Below the pieces are notes generated by a model. The model ran no database searches and was not told where the DNA came from. It was given only the letters and a program-made list of their open reading frames with translations. Position numbers and translations under genes: made by a program. From NCBI GenBank assembly GCA_020027805.1, contig JAHKKQ010000060.1:1-10604 (forward strand): DNA of 10,604 bases. The letters are read 5' to 3'. Source of the stretch: Candidatus Dadabacteria bacterium. GTDB taxonomy: Bacteria > Desulfobacterota_D > UBA1144 > Nemesobacterales > UBA2774. This document shows positions 6,164-10,604 of the stretch, one piece after another. The stretch's first letter is position 1, and each line of letters begins with the position of its first letter.

Positions 6164-6165
6164 TG
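6134..6165 (+). promoter_or_regulatory. tig-clpP TAATG junction with distant Shine-Dalgarno
   Basis: The tig stop and clpP start share a base (TAATG, 6161-6165). The only good purine-rich site, AAAGGAG at 6134-6140, ends 22 nt before the ATG, too far for normal initiation. clpP translation therefore probably depends on terminating ribosomes from tig. Confidence 0.55.
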
Positions 6166-6762
6166 TCCAGCTATGTGCCTATTGTAATTGAACAGACCAG
6201 CAGGGGCGAGAGGGCATATGACATTTTTTCCCGATTACTCAAAGACAGAATAGTGTTCCTTGGGTCACCGATCAACGATCAGGTCGCAGACACGGTGATA
6301 GCGCAGCTGCTTTTTTTGGAGTCGGAGAACCCGGAAAAGGACATCTTCGTTTACGTCAATTCACCCGGCGGAAACGTGACCTCCGGCCTCGCGATCTACG
6401 ACACGATGCAGTACATAAAGCCCGACATCGCGACCATGTGCCTCGGGCAGGCGGCCAGCATGGCGGCCGTGCTCCTGGCTGCGGGAACGAAGGGCAAGAG
6501 GTACGCGCTCCCTCACGCCCGCGTGATGCTCCACCAGGTTCTGGGGGGCGTCGAGGGGCAGGCGACCGACATAGAGATACACGCAAGGGAAATACTGAGG
6601 ATGCGCGAGGAGCTGAACCGTATTCTGGCGAAGCACACGAACCAGCCTATCGACAGGATATCGAAGGACACGGAGAGGGATTTTTTCCTCCGTCCAAATG
6701 ACGCCTTAGAATACGGTATCGTTGATGCTATAATTTCTAAGAGAGAGGAGGCGGCCAAGTGA
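6163..6762 (+). CDS. clpP: ATP-dependent Clp protease proteolytic subunit
   Basis: This 199-residue serine peptidase forms the tetradecameric chamber of ClpXP. The catalytic triad is S99 (GQAASMAA), H124 (RVMLHQ) and D173 (ERDFF). The N-terminal part (VPIVIEQTSRGERAYDIFSR) matches the conserved axial-loop and handle entry region, and NSPGG (66-70) forms the oxyanion region. Sequence after the catalytic His is HQVLGG, where most family members have HQP. This looks like a tolerated change. The short N-terminus suggests little or no propeptide. It starts inside the tig stop and ends overlapping clpX by four bases (GTGA), so the pair is translationally coupled. Confidence 0.96.
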   Translation: MSSYVPIVIEQTSRGERAYDIFSRLLKDRIVFLGSPINDQVADTVIAQLLFLESENPEKDIFVYVNSPGGNVTSGLAIYDTMQYIKPDIATMCLGQAASMAAVLLAAGTKGKRYALPHARVMLHQVLGGVEGQATDIEIHAREILRMREELNRILAKHTNQPIDRISKDTERDFFLRPNDALEYGIVDAIISKREEAAK

Positions 6763-8036
6763 CTTCGAGACGCGATACCAAAGAAGGGAAACTATACTGC
6801 TCTTTCTGCGGGAAGAGCCAGAAGGAAGTTAGGAAACTCATTGCGGGACCTACCGTATATATATGCAACGAGTGTATAGAGCTCTGTAACGAGATTATCG
6901 CCGACGAGGACGCCAAGGAAGGCGTGCTCAAGAAGCGGTATTCGTCGTTACCCACTCCTTCACAGATAAAGAAGTTCCTGGACGAATACGTGATCGGGCA
7001 GATAAGGGCCAAGAAGATACTCTCCGTCGCGGTCTATAACCATTACAAAAGAGTCGATCTGAACGCGTACAACGGCGGCAAGAGAAATTCGGACGTCGAG
7101 GTTCAGAAGAGCAATATTCTGATGATAGGGCCTACGGGGAGCGGGAAGACGCTCCTGGCGCAGACGCTCGCGAGGCTCCTCGACGTGCCGTTCACTATTG
7201 TTGACGCCACTTGCTACACAGAGGCGGGATACGTCGGTGAGGACGTCGAGAACATGATAGTGAGTCTTCTCCAGGCGGCGGATTACGACCTTGAAAGGGC
7301 TTCAAAGGGTATTATATATATAGATGAGATAGACAAGCTCGCAAGAAAGACCGGGGACAGCCCGTCTATAACGCGGGACGTTTCCGGGGAGGGAGTGCAG
7401 CAGGCCCTTCTCAAGATCATGGAAGGGACAAAAGCGAATGTGCCGCCCAAGGGCGGGAGGAAGCACCCCCAGCAGGAGTTCCTGCAGGTGGATACGACGA
7501 ACATTCTGTTTATCTGCGGCGGGGCTTTCTGCGGGCTCGAGGACATAGTGAAGCAAAGGATCGGGGAGAAGTCGATCGGATTCGAGGCCAATCTCGGAAG
7601 GGCGAAGGAAAAGGACCTTGGGGCGCTGTTAAAAGAAGTGCAGCCCGAGGACCAGATCCAGTACGGGCTCATTCCGGAATTCGTAGGCAGGATACCGGTC
7701 GTCGCCACTCTCGAAGAGCTCAGCGAAGAGTCCTTCGTAGAGATCCTCACCAAACCGAAAAATGCGATTATCAAACAGTTTCAGAAGCTGATGGAGCTCG
7801 AAGGTGTCGAGCTCGAGGTTACGGACGGCGCACTCGCCGCAATCGCCCGCGAGGCTATTTCCAGAAAAACCGGGGCGAGAGGGCTCCGGGCGATCATAGA
7901 GACCGTAATGCTCGATATATCTTATGAGGTTCCGTCGCTTAAAGGGCTTAGGCGTTGTGTTATCACCGAGGACTTAATTAACGGGAAGGGCGACCCCCTC
8001 TTCATTTACGAAGAAGAGGCCCGTCTGGGAACGTAG
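6759..8036 (+). CDS. clpX: ATP-dependent Clp protease ATP-binding subunit ClpX
   Basis: This 425-residue AAA+ unfoldase feeds substrates to ClpP. The N-terminal zinc-binding domain has C14-x2-C17 and C36-x2-C39. The AAA+ core follows: Walker A G124-PTGSGK-T131, Walker B around D189-E190 (IIYIDEIDK), the GYVGED pore loop, the R234-K-H236 pore loop and the ClpP-docking I273-G-F275 loop. The small C-terminal AAA+ subdomain includes the KTGARGLRAI sensor-2 segment. The start is GTG at 6759, 7 nt after a perfect AGGAGG (6746-6751) inside clpP, and it overlaps the clpP TGA. The IGF loop supports a functional partnership with the clpP next door. No anomaly seen. Confidence 0.97.
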   Translation: MTSRRDTKEGKLYCSFCGKSQKEVRKLIAGPTVYICNECIELCNEIIADEDAKEGVLKKRYSSLPTPSQIKKFLDEYVIGQIRAKKILSVAVYNHYKRVDLNAYNGGKRNSDVEVQKSNILMIGPTGSGKTLLAQTLARLLDVPFTIVDATCYTEAGYVGEDVENMIVSLLQAADYDLERASKGIIYIDEIDKLARKTGDSPSITRDVSGEGVQQALLKIMEGTKANVPPKGGRKHPQQEFLQVDTTNILFICGGAFCGLEDIVKQRIGEKSIGFEANLGRAKEKDLGALLKEVQPEDQIQYGLIPEFVGRIPVVATLEELSEESFVEILTKPKNAIIKQFQKLMELEGVELEVTDGALAAIAREAISRKTGARGLRAIIETVMLDISYEVPSLKGLRRCVITEDLINGKGDPLFIYEEEARLGT

Positions 8037-8068
8037 GATGTGAATCCGGATAGTCAAGGAGACATGCC

Positions 8069-10498
8069 ATGCCGATGTTTTTCAAGAACGAAGAGGGAAA
8101 GGGGCAAATGGAAACAATACCGTTATTACCGCTAAGAGATGTTGTTATTTTTCCGTACATGGTTGCGCCGCTGTTTGTAGGGCGCGAGAAATCGATACGT
8201 GCGCTCGAAGAGGCGATGAAGAAATCGAAAGAGATCTTCCTCGTCGCGCAGAGGGACGCGAAGACGAACGATCCTCAGGAAACGGACATCTACGACATAG
8301 GGACGATCGGCACGATCGTACAGATGCTCAGGCTCCCCGACGGTACCGTGAAGGTGCTGGTCGAGGGCAAGAAGAGGGCGAAGGTGCTGAACTACCTTCC
8401 CAACAAGGGCTACTTCCTGGTCGAGGTCGAGGTCATACCCGAACCTCAGGAAGTGGGCGTGGAGACCGAGGCCCTGATAAGGACGCTCGTCACCGCATTT
8501 GAAAATTACGTGAAGCTCAACAAAAAGATACCGTCCGAGGTGCTCGTCACGGTCTCTTCGATAGAGGACGCGGGCAGGCTTTCGGACACTATCTCCTCTC
8601 ACCTCGGGTTCAAGCTCGAGGACAAGCAGGAGATACTCGAGACGCTCGACCCGGCCGAGAGGCTGGAGAAGCTCTACGAGAAGATACAGGCCGAGGTAGA
8701 GATACTCCAGATCGAGAAGAAGATACGGTCCAGGGTAAAGAAGCAGATGGAGAAGGCCCAGAAAGAGTACTACCTTACGGAGCAGATGAGGGCCATTCAG
8801 AAGGAGCTCGGCGAAAAGGACGACCTCAAGTCCGAGATACAGGAGTTCGAGGAGAGGCTCAAGAAGAAGACCATGCCCGAAGAGGCCGAGCAGAAGGTCA
8901 AGAAAGAGATAAAGAAACTGAAACAGATGTCGCCCATGTCGGCTGAAGCCACGGTCGTGAGGAACTACATAGACTGGCTCCTTGCGTTACCGTGGGGAGA
9001 AGAGAAGACGGACGACAGGATAGACATAGACGAAGCGCAGAGGATACTCGACGAAGACCACTTCGGCCTCGAAAAGCCGAAGGAGAGGATCCTCGAATAC
9101 CTCGCGGTGCAGGCGCTTACGAAAAAGATAAAGGGGCCGATACTATGCTTCGTCGGGCCGCCCGGGGTCGGCAAGACCTCGCTCGCGAAATCTATCGCCC
9201 GCTCGATGGGAAGGAAGTTCGTGAGGGTGTCCTTAGGCGGAGTAAGGGACGAAGCCGAGATCAGGGGGCACAGGCGTACGTATATAGGCGCTCTGCCCGG
9301 AAAGATAATTCAGGGAATCAGAAAGGCGGGGACTACCAACCCGGTGTTCCTGCTCGATGAAATCGACAAGCTGGGAATGGACTTCAGGGGGGACCCGGCG
9401 TCCGCGCTTCTCGAAGCGCTCGACCCGGAGCAGAACGTCACCTTCAACGACCATTACATAGAGGTCGACTACGACCTGACTAACGTAATGTTCATCACGA
9501 CCGCGAACGTGCTTCACACGATACCGTGGGCGCTCCAGGACAGGATGGAAATCATCCGCATCTCGGGGTACACGGAAGACGAGAAGCTCGAGATCGCGAA
9601 GAAGTTCCTCGTTCCCAAGCAGCTCGAAGCGCATGGGATCAAGGAAGAGAACCTGAAGCTCTCGGACCCCGCTATACAGACGGTTATAAGACGCTATACG
9701 AGGGAAGCCGGGGTGAGGACTCTCGAGAGGGAGCTCGCGACCCTGTGCAGGAAGGCTGCGAGGGCTATCGTGAAGAAAGGGCTCGACCACGTCGTGAAGG
9801 TCACACCCAACATGATAGCGTCGCAGAAGTACCTGGGCATCCCCAAATTCAAGTACGGAGAGATAGAGGAGAAGCCGCAGATAGGCATATCCACCGGGCT
9901 CGCGTGGACGGAAGTCGGCGGAGAGCTGCTGACAATCGAAGTATCCGTCGTACCCGGAAAGGGGAATTTCACCGTTACCGGAAAGCTCGGGGAGGTCATG
10001 CAGGAATCGACGCAGGCCGCCATGAGCTACGTGAGGTCGAGGGCCGAGAGGCTCGGGCTCGAGAGGAACTTCCATCAGAAGGTGGACATACACATCCACG
10101 TTCCCGAGGGAGCGACGCCGAAGGACGGGCCGTCGGCGGGCATAGCGATCAGTACAGCTATCGTGTCGGCGCTCATCAAGAAACCGGTCAAGAACGACGT
10201 CGCGATGACCGGGGAAATAACGCTCAGGGGAAGGGTGCTCCCGATAGGCGGGCTCAAGGAGAAGATCCTTGCCGCTCACAGGGGCAAGGTGAAGACCGTC
10301 ATCATCCCGCAGGAGAACGAGAAGGACCTGAGGGAGATCCGCGAGAACATACTCAAGGACGTCAAGATCAAGCTCGTCGATCACATGGACGAGGTCCTCG
10401 AGTTGGCGATCGAGTCTGACGGGCCCGTCATACAGAGCCTGGTAATTCCTCCAGCGGCGCTGCCGATGGGCGAAGAGCTCGGTACGAACGTAAACTAA
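8069..10498 (+). CDS. lon: ATP-dependent protease Lon
   Basis: This 809-residue protein has the standard LonA layout. The N-terminal substrate-binding domain (about 15-205) starts with LPLLPLRDVVIFPYMV. A coiled-coil/helical region (about 205-305) includes KEYYLTEQMRAIQKELGE. The AAA+ module has Walker A G363-PPGVGK-T370 and Walker B with D430-E431 (FLLDEIDKLG). The C-terminal peptidase has catalytic S689 (PKDGPSAG) and K732 (second Lys of GGLKEK), forming the Ser-Lys dyad. It degrades misfolded and regulatory proteins in the cytoplasm. The ATG at 8069 follows AAGGAG (8056-8061) with 7 nt spacing. It lies 32 nt after clpX, has no obvious promoter of its own in the gap and is followed by a terminator, so it is the last gene of the operon. 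Confidence 0.97.
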   Translation: MPMFFKNEEGKGQMETIPLLPLRDVVIFPYMVAPLFVGREKSIRALEEAMKKSKEIFLVAQRDAKTNDPQETDIYDIGTIGTIVQMLRLPDGTVKVLVEGKKRAKVLNYLPNKGYFLVEVEVIPEPQEVGVETEALIRTLVTAFENYVKLNKKIPSEVLVTVSSIEDAGRLSDTISSHLGFKLEDKQEILETLDPAERLEKLYEKIQAEVEILQIEKKIRSRVKKQMEKAQKEYYLTEQMRAIQKELGEKDDLKSEIQEFEERLKKKTMPEEAEQKVKKEIKKLKQMSPMSAEATVVRNYIDWLLALPWGEEKTDDRIDIDEAQRILDEDHFGLEKPKERILEYLAVQALTKKIKGPILCFVGPPGVGKTSLAKSIARSMGRKFVRVSLGGVRDEAEIRGHRRTYIGALPGKIIQGIRKAGTTNPVFLLDEIDKLGMDFRGDPASALLEALDPEQNVTFNDHYIEVDYDLTNVMFITTANVLHTIPWALQDRMEIIRISGYTEDEKLEIAKKFLVPKQLEAHGIKEENLKLSDPAIQTVIRRYTREAGVRTLERELATLCRKAARAIVKKGLDHVVKVTPNMIASQKYLGIPKFKYGEIEEKPQIGISTGLAWTEVGGELLTIEVSVVPGKGNFTVTGKLGEVMQESTQAAMSYVRSRAERLGLERNFHQKVDIHIHVPEGATPKDGPSAGIAISTAIVSALIKKPVKNDVAMTGEITLRGRVLPIGGLKEKILAAHRGKVKTVIIPQENEKDLREIRENILKDVKIKLVDHMDEVLELAIESDGPVIQSLVIPPAALPMGEELGTNVN

Positions 10499-10527
10499 AG
10501 AAAAAAATTAAACAAGATTATGAAAAA

Positions 10528-10557
10528 GGGGCGGTTAGAGATAACCGCCTTTTTTTT
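10528..10557 (+). terminator. Rho-independent terminator of the tig-clpP-clpX-lon operon
   Basis: A perfect 8-bp stem, GGCGGTTA (10530-10537) with TAACCGCC (10542-10549), closes a GAGA (GNRA-type) tetraloop and is followed by eight T residues (10550-10557). Five A residues at 10523-10527 precede the stem, so an extended A-U helix and termination in the opposite direction are also possible. It lies 30 nt after the lon stop. Confidence 0.93.
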
Positions 10558-10604
10558 GGCTTTTTCGGCTGGCGGACTATCAGGGCGTCACTGGAAGTTA
10601 AATT

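Noticed and set aside
7311..7322. TATATATA runs in clpX (also near 6857 and 4000) as promoters or repeats
   Set aside because: They encode conserved Ile/Tyr residues using the favoured ATA codon and have no matching -35.
9233..10384. 383-residue open frame on the minus strand inside lon
   Set aside because: It is fully antisense to the conserved Lon AAA+ and peptidase coding sequence, is rich in Arg/Asp/Leu as expected from reversed GC-biased codons, and shows no recognisable domain.
1..10604. CRISPR arrays, insertion sequences, tRNA or rRNA genes, phage attachment sites
   Set aside because: No regularly spaced repeats, transposase motifs, cloverleaf-like sequence or long terminal repeats were seen on either strand.
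10558..10604. Possible start of another gene after the lon terminator
   Set aside because: Only 47 bases remain, with no start codon plus ribosome site and no recognisable RNA gene end.

Overview
The window looks like chromosomal DNA from a GC-rich Gram-negative bacterium. A multicopper oxidase ends in an outer-membrane-type beta-barrel segment, and the trigger factor/ClpP/ClpX/Lon order is common in deltaproteobacterial and related lineages. All genes favour AGG for arginine and ATA for isoleucine, so they appear to share one genomic background. I cannot name a genus from the sequence. A Desulfobacterota- or Dadabacteria-like lineage is only a guess.

Layout. (1) 1-2097, plus strand: a CopA-like multicopper oxidase whose start lies before the window. 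Its C-terminus carries a CopB-like beta-barrel segment. (2) 2098-2178: a convergent gap with a strong inverted repeat, probably a shared terminator. (3) 2179-2412, minus strand: a 77-residue mini-thioredoxin with a CPVC active site. It is divergent from (4) 2511-3080, plus strand: a MarR-family regulator with a four-cysteine C-terminal extension. The 98 bp between them hold two back-to-back sigma-70-type promoters that share one -35 hexamer, plus two copies of a palindromic operator (GTATCGA-N-TCGATAC). (5) 3081-3479: a gap with no convincing gene, containing a TATAAT promoter candidate and short repeats. (6) 3480-4589, plus strand: a membrane fatty-acid desaturase with three histidine boxes and no cytochrome b5 domain. 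(7) 4590-4834: an AT-rich region that probably holds the promoter of the next operon. (8) 4835-10498, plus strand: tig-clpP-clpX-lon, tightly packed (1-nt overlap, 4-nt overlap, 32-nt gap). It is closed by a textbook intrinsic terminator at 10528-10557.

How the parts work together. The last four genes form a protein quality-control operon: a ribosome-bound folding chaperone, the ClpXP protease and the Lon protease. The mini-thioredoxin/MarR pair looks like a self-contained, autoregulated unit. Its cysteine-rich regulator and dithiol product suggest sensing of redox state, metal or electrophiles, but the signal is inferred. The multicopper oxidase probably handles periplasmic Cu(I) or copper resistance. 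The desaturase probably modifies membrane acyl chains. The least conventional parts are the oxidase-barrel fusion and the thioredoxin/MarR control region. The proteostasis operon is conventional.
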